Source: Brachypodium distachyon | Lineage: Eukaryota; Streptophyta; Magnoliopsida; Poales; Poaceae | NCBI RefSeq assembly: GCF_000005505.3 | Contig: NC_016134.3 | Span: 1,364,001 to 1,428,000 of the forward strand | Reading direction: 5' to 3' | DNA: 64,000 bases | Part shown: one piece after another, positions 53,755 to 64,000 of the stretch | How the letters are laid out: each line of letters opens with the position of its first letter | Position numbering within the stretch: position 1 is the stretch's first letter | Notes under the pieces: generated by a model | Seen by the model: only the letters and a program-made list of their open reading frames with translations | Databases searched by the model: none | Told to the model about the DNA's origin: nothing | Program-made: the position numbers and the translations under genes

Positions 53755-53965
53755 GTCTAGAATGTTGAATTTGCTAACGCTGGGTGACCGAGAAGAGATG
53801 GGCTCCTACAACACGCAACTGTAAGCGTTGTCCAAACTCCAAACTGCATGTATACAGGCAAAACTCTGTGTGATAATTTCGGCGTCCTCACCAAAGTCAC
53901 GTCAACGGCCGGCAACGACACCGATGGTAGCCAGTACCACGTCAACCTCTACAACATACTAGTAT
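53755..53965 (+). pseudogene. Fragment of a Gnk2-type receptor gene: promoter plus start of the ectodomain
   Basis: GAATGTTGAATTTGCTAACGC to GTATACAGGCAAAACTCTGTG resembles the promoter at 55688-55800. It then jumps to coding-like sequence for STAGNDTDGSQYHVNLYN, which matches the first Gnk2 domain of the neighbouring gene (there STAGNYTDGSQYHVNLYN). The signal peptide and everything after this piece are missing. Confidence 0.75.
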
Positions 53966-54002
53966 ATCATAACATCTCCTACGAGTCTGGCCTGGAATGG
54001 TC

Positions 54003-54110
54003 TATGGAACGTTGAATTTGTTAACGCTGAGTTGACCGAGAAGCTAGAGATGCCTAAAACACGCAAAGTGCTGTAGTATGGTCCACAAGCTGTATATACA
54101 GACATGTCGG
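54003..54110 (+). repeat. Another copy of the Gnk2-receptor promoter segment
   Basis: GAACGTTGAATTTGTTAACGC, TGAGTTGACCGAGAAG and GCTGTATATACAGACAT match 55688-55800. No coding part follows. Confidence 0.7.
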
Positions 54111-54679
54111 CACTAATACCGCTTCGCATCACATGTACTGCATTATTAACTGGTGAAAAAATAACTCGACCAACCGGCCTAGCATCAAATGTACCGTATT
54201 ATTCTAGCCAAGAGGTCTATAACCCCTAATTCTGTTGTGTATAAGATCTAAAATAAAAGAAAACCTAAAATGTTCACATCAATCTGACTCAGCTAGAGTT
54301 TGGTGGCGCAAGACAGACGATCCAGGCTGCCAGGCAGACGCAAAGAAGATTTATAATGAGATCATGCATATATTTGGTGCAATTTTTATTTATGTACAGT
54401 AACGTAGCCCAGCATTCATTATCGGAGTAGCTGCTAAGTTATACTACTATATTCATACCTGTTCCTTAATTGACCACCATGTCATTAATAATAAAGTCTA
54501 TAGTAACCCTAGGCAACCTTGACTAATTGGCTCCGTGATGGATATAAAATGCTGAGTGTAGGCCATGGGCATGACCTAGCAGATGTGCCCATGACAAAAA
54601 AAAGAGAGGTAAATTCTAATATCCACCGTTGATTCACATCAAGATTTTGGGTGCCTTATTCATTTTCCTAATTTTTTCA

Positions 54680-54985
54680 GGAAACACGGTACAGACGCAG
54701 ACGCTCACAAGCACGCACACACACTCATCCCTATGAACGCACGCACGCACGCACACCCTACCTTATGAGCACCTCCGAGAGACTGGTCCGGCATATCATC
54801 TTGAGATTGACGAAGTCACGACAGGCACCTCGTAGTTGACGGGTACGTCACTCCCACTGAAAGCACAACGCCGGTTAGGTCCTGAAATAAATCCAAGGAA
54901 ATACGAGCACCCACGTTAAATCAGAGACTTGAACCTGGGCGGGCTGATTCACCCCAAGCAACCAAGCTGAGAAGCGGAGGTAGTA
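54680..54985 (-). mobile_element. tRNA-derived SINE, minus orientation
   Basis: Read on the minus strand the head contains CAGCTTGGTTGCTTGGGG (A-box-like) and, about 30 bases on, GGTTCAAGTCTC (B box), as in RNA polymerase III promoters. The tail ends in GTGCGTGCGTGCGTTCATAG and GTCTGCGTCTGTACCGTG, a tail known from grass SINEs. No target duplication was identified. Confidence 0.65.
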
Positions 54986-54991
54986 GTACCT

Positions 54992-55090
54992 AGCGTCGCC
55001 AGCATATTTTGGTGCCAAAACGGGAATAAGTAAAAGTAACAGCCTTGGCATGTGCTATCATGCATCCTTTGACAGGCATGCAAAGAGTTA
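54992..55090 (+). repeat. Upstream segment of the Gnk2 receptor, repeated at the right edge of the window
   Basis: GGTGCCAAAACGGGAATAAGTA and CATGCATCCTTTGACAGGCATGCA recur with small changes at 63898-63998. The copy there is probably the start of another related unit outside the window. Confidence 0.75.
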
Positions 55091-55783
55091 ACAGTAAACA
55101 GGAGAAATTTCAGGTACTTGCGTTATAAATGTCAAATCAATGGATCATTTTCTTTGACAAGACATCTGCAAGCACGGCGTCAACATATAGATCTACCGGA
55201 GGACTTCTTTGCGCCCGCCTTGGGAGTCCTTGTCTTCTTCTGCATTATAGAATTACAATCTTATTAGAATGTTTAATAGATCCACTGACGAAGTCGTTGC
55301 TCCCGTTGTACAAAGTTGAAATCGCTGGCCATCATCGCTTGAAGCTGACATTAGATCAGTAGATCAGGGCCTCCACCTATGCTGGTTCTTCTGAAGACCA
55401 GCCAAAATAATGCTCAGCCAGCGACTGAATACAGGAAAGGACATTAGTAGGATGATCTTTGCACCTAAAAACAAGCTTTGTTTCTTGTTTTTCATATATT
55501 GCCTAGATGAAGTAGTAACCCCAACAGAAACTACACTACGCTCTGAACTAGAGTATTGAATAATTAAATATTGCATAATTGATCCATCAAAACGTGAAAC
55601 GAACGGCAATTGAAGGCACGCTTATTTTGAATGAATTCTGATACTGACAAACATATATCACAATACCTCCAACAACTCTGGTCTTGAATGTCTAGAATGT
55701 TGAATTTGCTAACGCTGAGTTGACCGACAAGAGATGATGGCTCCTACAAAGACGCAAAGCACTGTAGCGTGCTCCAAACTGCA

Positions 55784-55789
55784 TATATA
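55784..55789 (+). promoter_or_regulatory. Candidate TATA box of the Gnk2 receptor gene
   Basis: TATATA lies about 70 bases before the ATG (55857). One of the promoter copies (54093) keeps it. The copy near 53850 reads TGTATA. Confidence 0.4.
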
Positions 55790-55856
55790 CAGGTAAAACC
55801 TTGTTAAGGGGCGTCATAGTTTCCGTGTCGCTGACCATAAGTCACAGCAATTGGCC

Positions 55857-57958
55857 ATGGCTCCACCTCCTCCACCCCTTCTTCTTCTGTTACTGCTGGC
55901 CGTCGTCGCCACACGCTGTGCCGTCGCACGTGTTTTCTATGGTGACGACGTCGATGACGGCGGCAGAAAAACTGCCCTGAGGCCATTGGTGATCTCGTGC
56001 TCAACGGCCGGCAACTACACCGATGGCAGCCAGTACCACGTGAACCTCTACAACCTCCTCTCGGCCATCCCCATGACCGCCGCCAACAACGGTGGCTTCT
56101 TCAACGGCACGTCCGGGGCGGCAGGCGATCAGGTCTTCGGCCTCTTCATGTGCTACACTGGCAACTCTGACAGCGAGTGCGTCGACTGCCTAACCCGCGC
56201 ACCCGAGGGGATCATGCAGCTGTGCCCACATAGCCGGAAGGTTCGCGCACTGTACAACGCCTGCACCCTCCGGTATTCTGACGAGCCCTTCTTCTCCGTT
56301 GCCGACCTCACGATCGTATACCCCGAGCAACGAACCACCCCATTGGGAAACTTGTACGACAGCGTACTAGTAGGGAACGTCGTTGACACGACCGGCATGA
56401 GCAGCACGAGGTTCGAGCTGGTTCATCAGCTCACAGCAAGGGCCAGCCAATCGGCGATGCGTATTGCTGAGGACAACCAGCAGTTCACTGACACACAATG
56501 GGTGGGGGCGGTGGCGCAATGCACGAGGGACCTGCCACCGAGCGAGTGCACGCGCTGCCTCTCCTACTACACCGATCAGCTACCGCGGCTGTTCCCGAAC
56601 AACAGCGGCGGCGCAATCAAGGGGTACAGCTGCTACCTGGGTTACACCCTCCTACGGCGACATCTGGAGTGGTACCGGGATCTGGAGCGGAATCGTATGT
56701 GGGAGCAGGAGAGGGCATCCTCAAAACGTAGAAAACGACGACAACTTGTGCATATCATTGTTGGGGTTGTCGTCGGCACCGTTGCACTCGTGCTTTGTCT
56801 GATCGGTTTGTCGGTTTTCTTCCTATCATATCGGCAGCGAAGGCGGAATGCCACAGCCGTGAGATCAGAGCTGGAACAACCGTTGAAAGACTCTGCCTAC
56901 TTCCGTGGCAAAAGCGTCGATCAAGACGAGCTCGAGCAAGGTATCGGGCCCCGACGATTCACGTACGACGAGCTCGTGCTCGCCACCGATGGCTTCTCCG
57001 ACGAGCACAAGCTGGGAGAAGGAGGCTTCGGGTCCGTCTACCGAGGTTTCCTGGCCGACGCAAACCTTCACATTGCCGTGAAGCAAGTGTCCAAGAGCTC
57101 CCGCCAGGGCTGGAAGGAGTTCGTCTCCGAGGTGAGGATCATCAGCCGACTCCGCCACCAGAACCTTGTGCAGCTCCTTGGGTGGTTCCATGGTGGCGAC
57201 GATGACCTCCTGCTCGTCTACGAGCTGATGCCCCACGGCAGCCTCGACTCCCATCTCTAGAAGCCAGGCCACGTACTGCCTTGGCCGGTGAGGTACGAGG
57301 TTGTGCTCGGTCTCGGCTCCGCGCTATCATACCTGCACGAGGAGACAGAGCAGCGCGTGGTGCATAGGGACATCAAGCCAAGCAACGTGATGCTGGATGC
57401 GTCCTTGAACCCGAAGCTCGGCGACTTCGGGCTTGCAAGGCTCATCGTCGGCGATGGCCAGGGATCATGCACGACGAACGTGGCCGGGACGCTTGGGTAC
57501 ATGGACCCAAAATGCGTGCTCGACGCCTCGGCCTGTGTCGAGTCTGACGTGTACAGCTTCGGTGTCGTCCTGCTCGAGATCGCCTGCGGCAGGCGTCCGG
57601 CGGTCGACGATGGTGATGGAGCTGTCATCCACCTGGTGCAGTGGGCCTGGAAGTCTTATGGTGGAGGAGCCATCCTAGAGGCGGCCGATGCCCAGTTGGA
57701 CGGGGAGTTTGATGGGCAAGAGATGGAGCGTGTGCTGGTGGTGGGGCTCTGGTGCAGTCACCCTGACCGCAGCATGAGGCCATCGATCAGGCATGCTGTT
57801 GGTGTGCTGCGGTTTGAGGCGCCGCTGCCGATCTCCCACAGAAGATGCCCATCGCGACATATGTGCTGGCTGAGGATTCTTTCGGTTCTATGGGGGGCAG
57901 CAGTGGTGGTAGTGACGCTGGCACGACTCATTCTGCAGCTCGAGACAAACTTGATTAG
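55857..57958 (+). pseudogene. Gnk2-ectodomain receptor kinase with L-type-lectin-RLK-like kinase; one in-frame stop and one frameshift
   Basis: The ATG is at 55857 (upstream codons are not Met). A signal peptide (MAPPPPPLLLLLLLAVVA) precedes two Gnk2/DUF26 domains, each with C-x8-C-x2-C (CYTGNSDSECVDC; CTRDLPPSECTRC). A transmembrane helix (HIIVGVVVGTVALVLCLIG) and kinase follow without intron. The kinase has GEGGFGSVYRG, the Lys in IAVKQV, SRQGWKEFVSEVRIISRLRH, HRDIKPSNVMLD and DFGLARL, which is the class used by L-type lectin receptor kinases, not that of ordinary Gnk2 (CRK) kinases. A TAG at 57258-57260 stops translation after SLDSHL, between kinase subdomains V and VI. Past it the kinase continues in the same frame. 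Near 57835 a second lesion shifts the frame, and the usual C-terminus (MPIATY..) then runs in another frame to 57958. Without readthrough the product is a 467-residue receptor with half a kinase. Confidence 0.85.
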
Positions 57959-59146
57959 GGGACTACTACATAGCTGATCTGGGTCTTTTATGATTATTTC
58001 AGGAAAGGGTACGAATAGATGTACCAATAAGAACTCTTTATGTATAACATTGAACGGAACCAATCTCTAACAACATCATTGTTGAGAGAAAATAATAAGA
58101 ATGTCCTACTATGTGCATTTTAAAATGTACAATCGACTGATTTCTGTTTCCCTTGCTAGCTGGACAGGGACCTAGTCATTTTTGGTGAATCCAAAGAACA
58201 TTTCATGAAAGGACATTCGGTACAGAAAGCAACTAGGGGACTACTGAGAGAAATACTGGGAAACTAAATTAAAAGATGGAGTTTGATTACGCTTTCTAAA
58301 AAGGATATGTGCGCTCCTTATTAAATTGCAGAGACGTGAAAGCAGAATCACCCCCAAAATGTCCAAATCCATGGTGTCTAAATTCATGCTGCCTGGTTTG
58401 ACAAAAACGCAAACAGTTGGCGTGCAAGACCAACAACAGACCATAACTGAACAAAGAGATTGGGTGTGTGTTGCTGTGGTGAGACTGATGAGTTGCTATA
58501 GCAGACAAAAGAAGGGAAATCAAGAGAGGGACAGGACGAGACGACGAGGACAACTCACTTGATTTGAACCTTCTCCTCTGCGACTCATCGCTCACGATGC
58601 TGCGTGCGAAGCCGTCGCCAACCCCTCCCGCTGGACACCAAGAGAGAGAGAGAGAGGACGGGATCAGCGCAGGGATGGGCACGAGTACTCGGGGAAGAGG
58701 ATTTGGGGGAGAAGAATCGAGAAGGGCAGTAGGGCACCATTTACCATTGCCGGCCAACGCGAGCATGAGTTGGCCGAAATTGGTAGGAAAAATAAACTAA
58801 AGTCGGTAAGAACTAAGAAGTCATTGGCTTGCCAAATTATTGGCTACAATCCAAACAAAGACCAAAGTTTTGATCATGATCAAAAATTTGGTAAGGTGGG
58901 TTTTGGGCCTTTTGGCTAGACTCCAAACACACCCAAATGTATGCTCAGCTAGAATTGTTACAATATCAGCAATTTGGAGAGAGAGAGAGAGAAGCCTCAT
59001 ATAGGTTTCACAATCAAAATGAAAATTCAAAAATCTCAGTGAAGCTGAAATGGCTAAATATCAACAATTTGGAGAAAAGGCCAGGCCTCATAGGTGGAAT
59101 ATGAGGCTCCGTCCCAGAGAAAAATAATTATTCCCTTTGATCATCC
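57959..59146. other. Spacer between the two receptor genes
   Basis: 3' flank of both genes. The phrase CAAACAGTTGG(C/T)GTGCAAGA at 58408-58427 recurs at 63138-63157. A 156-codon open frame on the minus strand (58296-58766) has no domain and is probably chance. Confidence 0.5.
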
Positions 59147-62100
59147 TCATCGGCCGCCAACACTGCTCATGACCATTGTTCGAGAACCCAAAGAATTAGT
59201 TGGTGGCCCGTAGGTTGCAACTGGCATCCTCGCCGGGAGGCTTGGCAATGGCGCTTCACACCGTAGCACGTTCATGGCTTGCCTGATGGAGGGCCGTAGG
59301 CTGCGATCGGGGTGCGCGCACCAGAGTCCAACGATCATCACACGTTCCATCTCCCGACCTTCAATACCGCCGCGGCTCAGGCGCTTGTCGGCGGTGTCAA
59401 GGATCGCTCCTCCGCCGTAAAAATCCCATACCCACTGCACCAAGTGGACGACCTCCTCGTCTCTAGTAACTACCGCGGGACGGCGGCCACTGGTGATCTC
59501 GAGGAGGACAACACCGAAGCTGTAGACATCTGACTCGACGCTTGTCCTGCCAGCGAGCACGCACTCCAGGTCAATATACCCCATCGTGCCAGCTATGCCT
59601 GTTGTGTGTGACCTTCGACCGTCGTTGATGAGCCTGGCGAGCCCGAAGTCGCCGAGCTTGGCAGTGAACAAGGCATCCAACATGATGTTGCTTGGCTTGA
59701 TGTCCCTATGCACCACACGCTGCTCTGTGTCTTCGTGCAGATACAGGAGCGCGGAACCTAGACCGAGCACTATCTCATACCTGGAGATTATATCATATAA
59801 GAATAAGCTGGAGATGGGAGGAAGATGGCAGAAATCAATTTGCTGATGTATATCTTTATTTTTATGAGGATGTCAATTTAGAAAAATTTAAATGGGCAGA
59901 CTACACTCAATTTTTGTTATATAAAGAATCAGTGCTCTGAGTTTAGAAAATTACATACCTTACAGACCATGCCAACACGCTATCTGTTGCGTACAGATGG
60001 GTGTCGAGGCTGCCATTGTGCATCAGATCGTATACAAGGAGCAACTCGTCGTCGCCATGACACCAACCAATGAGTTGCACAAGGTTTCGGTGCCTGAGCC
60101 GGCTGATGATCCTCACTTCTGAGACAAACTCTTTCCAGCCCTGTCGAGAGGTCTCGGACACCCTCTTGACAGCCAATTCACGGTTCATGCCACCGTGGAA
60201 TCCTCGGTACACGGACCCGAAGCCTCCTTTACCAAGCACCCCGTCGTCGCAGAATTTGTTGGTAGCGGCAGCAAGTTCATGGTAGGAAAATCGCCGAGGG
60301 CCGGTGGTTCCTTGGTCGAGCTCATTATCCCCTAGTTCGTCGTGGTATACGGTCGCCTCTCTTGATAGTCGTCTCACCGTCTTCCTAGCATTGCGCATTT
60401 TCCGACAGCGCAAGAGGAAGCAAGCCACGATGGTGATAGAAACCAGGAAAACGATGACAGACAGGCTGGCCGCCGGCAGGAGGATCCGCCGGGGCGATAT
60501 TGAGACACTGCGCAAATCTCCACATCATCCATGAAATGAAAGATGGAAATAATGTCAGACAGCAAAGTTGTGCTACGGTTACAACTTAAAGCAAGAAATA
60601 AAAGTTGAGAGTTGAGACACAACCTGAATGCCTAATCGTACATCAGTTCTCTCTAGCAAACCAAGCCAATTAGTGAGCAATAATATTTTGATGTGAACTA
60701 ACTTGACGTTATTGATCAAATAGGTAAATTTAGATCTATCTCGTTTTTTTTGTAAAGAAAACATGAATACCTCCCGGCCCAATTTCCATGAAGTATGCAC
60801 CTCTTGCCTTCTTACTTAGGGCGCAGTTATTCCTGTAGATTCTTCTGCCTTCTCATATTTGCATTTTTATTTCATTTTTGCCGTGTAGATACTAACTTTC
60901 AAGAATTTTCCAATACAAACTTGTATTGAGTATAAAGATTCAACGAAGTTCCACGGGCCGTTTCGTTCCGGGGAGGGATATGCAACATTTTGATTTGTGT
61001 GGAGTAGGTTTGGCGTGTAATATAGAACCTATATGTGGGCTAATTTTGGGCTCAATAGTCAATAGTACTGCCCACTTTCTACTATAAGGCATACTTCTTT
61101 TTTCTCTATAATACCAAATAAATATACTAGCAGGTGTGCCCGCGCGTTGCTGCGGGTCAACAAAATCACAAACTATTTATTTTTATTTTCTGTGTACGCA
61201 ACTCATTGCGCCGTCGAGGTCGGCATGCGGGTGTGGTGGCGTCGGTCGTAAGACGGAGTAGGAGAAATTGTGAAAAAAATTGAAGGAAAAAAAAATAGGC
61301 AATGACATATTGGTTGTAATTTTAACGAAGTTAACCTACGGTGGCGACCGTACCATCACCACCAACTCTAATTTAATATATTGGTATAGATATTGTGAAC
61401 ATATATTTCATGGTTAATCTATTGGTATTGGTTTGGTATTGTTGATGTTGAAATTTTTCCAATAAATTTGATCAAACTTTTAAAAGTTTGACTTGGGACA
61501 AATACCATATGCCTTATAGCATGGAAATTAGTGAGTATGACTCTGCTTCAACTGATGATACACGACATAAATAATTGTTAGATCTCCAAAATGAATTTTG
61601 CTTTCACCAAATGTGAGTTTCTTCAACAAAAAATATATTGTTGCCCGGCTCACCTCGGAGGTACGTAGCATCCGTCGCGGGCGAAGAAGCCGTCGCCGTC
61701 CAACCCCGCCTCGCACGCGCACCGGTGACCCGCCGTCCCGCCCGGCGTCCGCACGTCGGTGCACGTCGCGTTCGCCGCGCAACGCCCCGCGGCGGCGCAC
61801 GTGCCGTTGAGCCACCATCCCAGCTCCGCCACGCCGAACTCCAGCGAGCCCCCGGCCCCCTGATCCTCCGCGTCCATGTAGACCGCTGACGTCAGCACGC
61901 CGTCACACTTGGTCTTCTCCGCCTTCCCCCAGTCCAGGAACGTCTCCGCCGTGGCGTTCTGCGCGGCGGAAGCGACGCACGCCATGCTGGCGGCGGCGGC
62001 GGACGTGTCGTTGCCTATGCCGCACTGCGCTGTGCGGAGGAGCCTGGTCATGACCCCGGCGGGCACGCTGCAGGCGGAGGCGTTGCGCGGCGCGCGGCAC

Positions 62101-62495
62101 TCGCCCCCGCCCCCGCGGAGGAAGAGCCCCGTGCGGGCGGACACGCCGTAGTTGGGGCCGGAGAGCGCGGCCCTGGCTTCCTGGACGGTGCGGTCGCAGG
62201 ACGACTGGAGGGAGACGACGACGGTGGAGGCGGAGGAGTTGAAGGAGACGACGCTGCATAGGGTCGTCGCCGCCGTTGACGTCGTGTCGTTTCCTCTGGG
62301 AAGGGGGAACAGCATCGGGGTGCTGCTGGCGCCGTCGCAGGAGAGCGGGATCGGGCAGCCGGAGGAGAACCCGAAAGGGTAAGGGACCTTCCTGTCGCCG
62401 CACTCGCGGTTGCACCGGCCGTCGTCATCGGCAGAGAAGGTTTCATGGGGCAGCGAGAAAACGAGGAAGAAGAGGAGGAGGACGGTACTGTCCAT
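59147..62495 (-). CDS. WAK-type ectodomain (GUB_WAK + EGF-like) fused to an L-type-lectin-RLK-like kinase, 3 exons, 674 aa
   Basis: Exons in transcript order are 61654-62495, 59959-60507 and 59147-59780, with the frame intact over 2,025 nt. I chose the Met at 62493-62495 because MDSTVLLLFFLVFSLP is a proper signal peptide. An upstream in-frame extension to 62591 adds 32 residues. Residues 28-53 (CNRECGDRKVPYPFGFSSGC) are the cysteine-rich GUB_WAK type and residues about 230-278 are EGF-like (CAANATCTD, HRCACEAGLDGDGF). Exon 1 ends in CCG-AG and exon 2 begins T-GTC, joining in phase. Exon 2 then gives a transmembrane helix (SLSVIVFLVSITIVACFLL) and kinase lobe (GKGGFGSVYRG, SRQGWKEFVSEVRIISRLRH). 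Exon 3 has HRDIKPSNIMLD, DFGLARL and the C-terminus MPVATYG. The kinase closely resembles the neighbouring Gnk2 receptor's. All key residues are present. The joining of exons 1 and 2 over a 1.1-kb intron is an inference. Confidence 0.75.
61126..61390. mobile_element. Possible small DNA transposon in the WAK-type gene intron
   Basis: The stretch from ATACTAGCAGGTGTGCCCGCGCG to TCTAATTTAATATATTGGTATAG has the edges of a repeat often seen in grass introns. No coding sequence or target duplication could be confirmed. Confidence 0.3.
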
Positions 62496-62975
62496 ATTCG
62501 ACCCCGCGGTGTCTGCGAGAAGAAGAAGACGAGCCACGTAAAGTGTGGAGGAAGATCGAGCTAGGTGAGAATTGCTCTGGGCTGTAGCCACGGATTTTTA
62601 CAAGGATTTTTCCAAGCTACCACGGCCGCCGGCTGTAACCGGGCGTCCTTGTCAGAACTCACAAGTCCACAACAAGTGGCTTTGGGTCTTTTGGACTGAA
62701 AAGAGCTGATGGGGTGGGTAGCCTCGCCACAAAGGACGGATCAAGATTTCATCGGAAACGAACGGAAAATTAAGTAGCCCGCTGCACCACCAACAGACTA
62801 GCCCTCTCTTGTTTAAATCTCTGCCAAGGCACAAACCAAGTTCTGTCGTGATCACAATCAGACAATTCAAGGCAGCTAGCTAGCATTGGCGCTTAATCAG
62901 TGAGATAGTAACCATTTTCTTCATCGATCTTTGCAATGCACCGAATATTTGCTTAATTATGGCCGGTTTGATTGC
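62496..62975. other. WAK-type receptor promoter side and spacer
   Basis: Only promoter and spacer sequence; nothing else is supported. Confidence 0.5.
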
Positions 62976-63260
62976 GAGGCCAGTGTCGAGTCCGATGCGT
63001 ATAGCTTCGGGCTTCGGCGTCATCCTTCTTGGTGATGGAGCTTTCGTCCACCTGGTGCAGTGGGCATGTAATTCGTATATGGCGGAGGAGCAATCCTAGA
63101 GGTGGAGAACCAACAACGGATGTTTGCCCCTGCTCTGACAAAACCACAAACAGTTGGTGTGCAAGAATAACAGACGGTATATTAACGAGGGGATTATACG
63201 CACAGCACAGGTGCGCGGCGAAGCAGAAGGAGCGGAGACAGAAGAAACCAACCTGAGATG
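62976..63260 (+). pseudogene. Remnant of a Gnk2-type/L-lectin-like receptor kinase 3' half
   Basis: GGCCAGTGTCGAGTCCGATGC codes for VESDAYSFG and further on VHLVQW, matching kinase sequence at 57526-57650 in the Gnk2 receptor, with about 50 bases deleted between. It is followed at 63125-63180 by the same downstream phrase as at 58395-58450. Thus it is the 3' end of a deleted copy. Confidence 0.7.
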
Positions 63261-64000
63261 AGAGCCAAGCAAAATCAAGGGCTCCTTTTCTTCGGATTTA
63301 CACGATCGACGGCTGGATTGGTTGATTCGTAGGTGATGTTTTGGCGGGAACGTCGTTGCCGTTCGGTTTATTTCCAATGTTTAAAAGCCTATTGTTTTGG
63401 TTTTGGGACAGGGTCATAATAAGGTCAGAACAAGGAAACATTAATCAAATTCGGCTGTTATTTAGATGGGTGTGGCTATTTCTAAGTCGCCTGTTCTTTA
63501 AGAAATGAGCCTTAAATATCAGTGATTAAAATTTGAGGGTCATTCTCATTTTCTCATCACTCACTTGCTATCGTTGGATTAATATCCAAATATCCAATGG
63601 CTAACCTCTCGATTGATCTCTAACTTAAAAAATGACCGCTTATCAATAGCAAAACCGTTAGATGTTTAGTTTTGTCCTAACTCAAACTTTTTTAAAAATC
63701 TGACTGAGTTTATAAAAACATATATCAACATCTACAACTCTAAATTAGTTTAATTAAAACCATCAAGATGTATATTTTTCATGGCGTACTAATTTGATAT
63801 TGCAGATATTAGTAATTTTTTCTACAAAGTGGATAAAACTTTAAAATTTTGAAAAATTATGACAAATTCAGAACATCTTACATTTATGAATTGAGGTAAC
63901 ACCTACCATTGCCAGAGTATTTGGGGTGCCAAAACGGGAATAAGTAACACCTTGACATGTACCGTCATGCATTCTTTTAACGGGCATGCAGAGGCGACGA
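63261..64000. other. Spacer to the window edge, ending in a promoter-like repeat
   Basis: AT-rich from 63480. From 63898 the sequence repeats 54992-55090, so another receptor copy may begin just outside the window. Confidence 0.5.

Noticed and set aside
54720..54765. GCAC tandem run as an independent microsatellite
   Set aside because: It is part of the tail of the SINE-like element.
58296..58766. 156-codon minus-strand frame between the receptor genes
   Set aside because: No domain, and part of it is repeated non-coding flank (also seen at 63125).
61909..62587. Plus-strand and other minus-frame readings over the WAK ectodomain exon
   Set aside because: Low-complexity shadows; only one frame has the GUB_WAK and EGF-like cysteine pattern.

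Overview
The window is nuclear DNA from a grass. Genes have GT-AG introns and GC-rich first exons, several introns and spacers carry Stowaway-type MITEs (CTCCCTCCG ends, TA target sites), and there is a SIRE/Maximus-type Copia element, a tRNA-derived SINE and grass-expanded receptor kinases. The density (about ten genes in 64 kb) and one dominant retroelement suggest a compact pooid genome such as Brachypodium. That species guess is an inference.

Layout: (1) 1-3.2 kb is mostly empty, ending in a small secreted-type hypothetical gene (minus). (2) 4.0-9.8 kb holds a 16-exon WDR75/UTP17 gene (minus). (3) 10.4-27.2 kb is a disturbed block: an orphan terminal exon, a decayed Copia element with nearly identical LTRs, a MULE-like element with long inverted repeats, and a BURP-domain gene (minus). 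A short duplicated sequence lies at both ends of this block. (4) 27.3-29.5 kb is an intronless PPR gene (minus) whose last motif is cut by a one-base frameshift. (5) 31.9-38.3 kb is an NDR-type AGC kinase, followed by a SAUR-like gene (39.9 kb), a YTH-domain m6A reader of the ECT type (42.6-46.4 kb) and a short-chain dehydrogenase (47.7-49.2 kb), all plus strand. (6) 49.9-64 kb is a receptor-kinase cluster: an Lr10/LRK10L-type kinase (minus), a Gnk2-ectodomain receptor kinase with two lesions (plus), a WAK-ectodomain receptor kinase (minus), and broken copies between and after them.

The housekeeping genes (rRNA processing, m6A reading, NDR signalling, organelle RNA editing/processing) have no evident link to each other. 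The right-hand cluster is the most unusual part. Two neighbouring receptors have unrelated ectodomains (two Gnk2 domains; GUB_WAK plus EGF-like) on closely related cytoplasmic kinases of the L-type lectin receptor kinase class. Duplicated promoter and kinase fragments around them show that the locus is still rearranging.

Other points of interest are a very small LTR element (SMART/TRIM type) in a YTH intron with a Stowaway MITE inside one of its LTRs, an LTR that appears to have absorbed host-gene sequence, and an internal duplication that copied a splice donor in the NDR gene. Exon boundaries were derived by hand from splice sites and reading-frame continuity. Every multi-exon model given sums to an intact frame.
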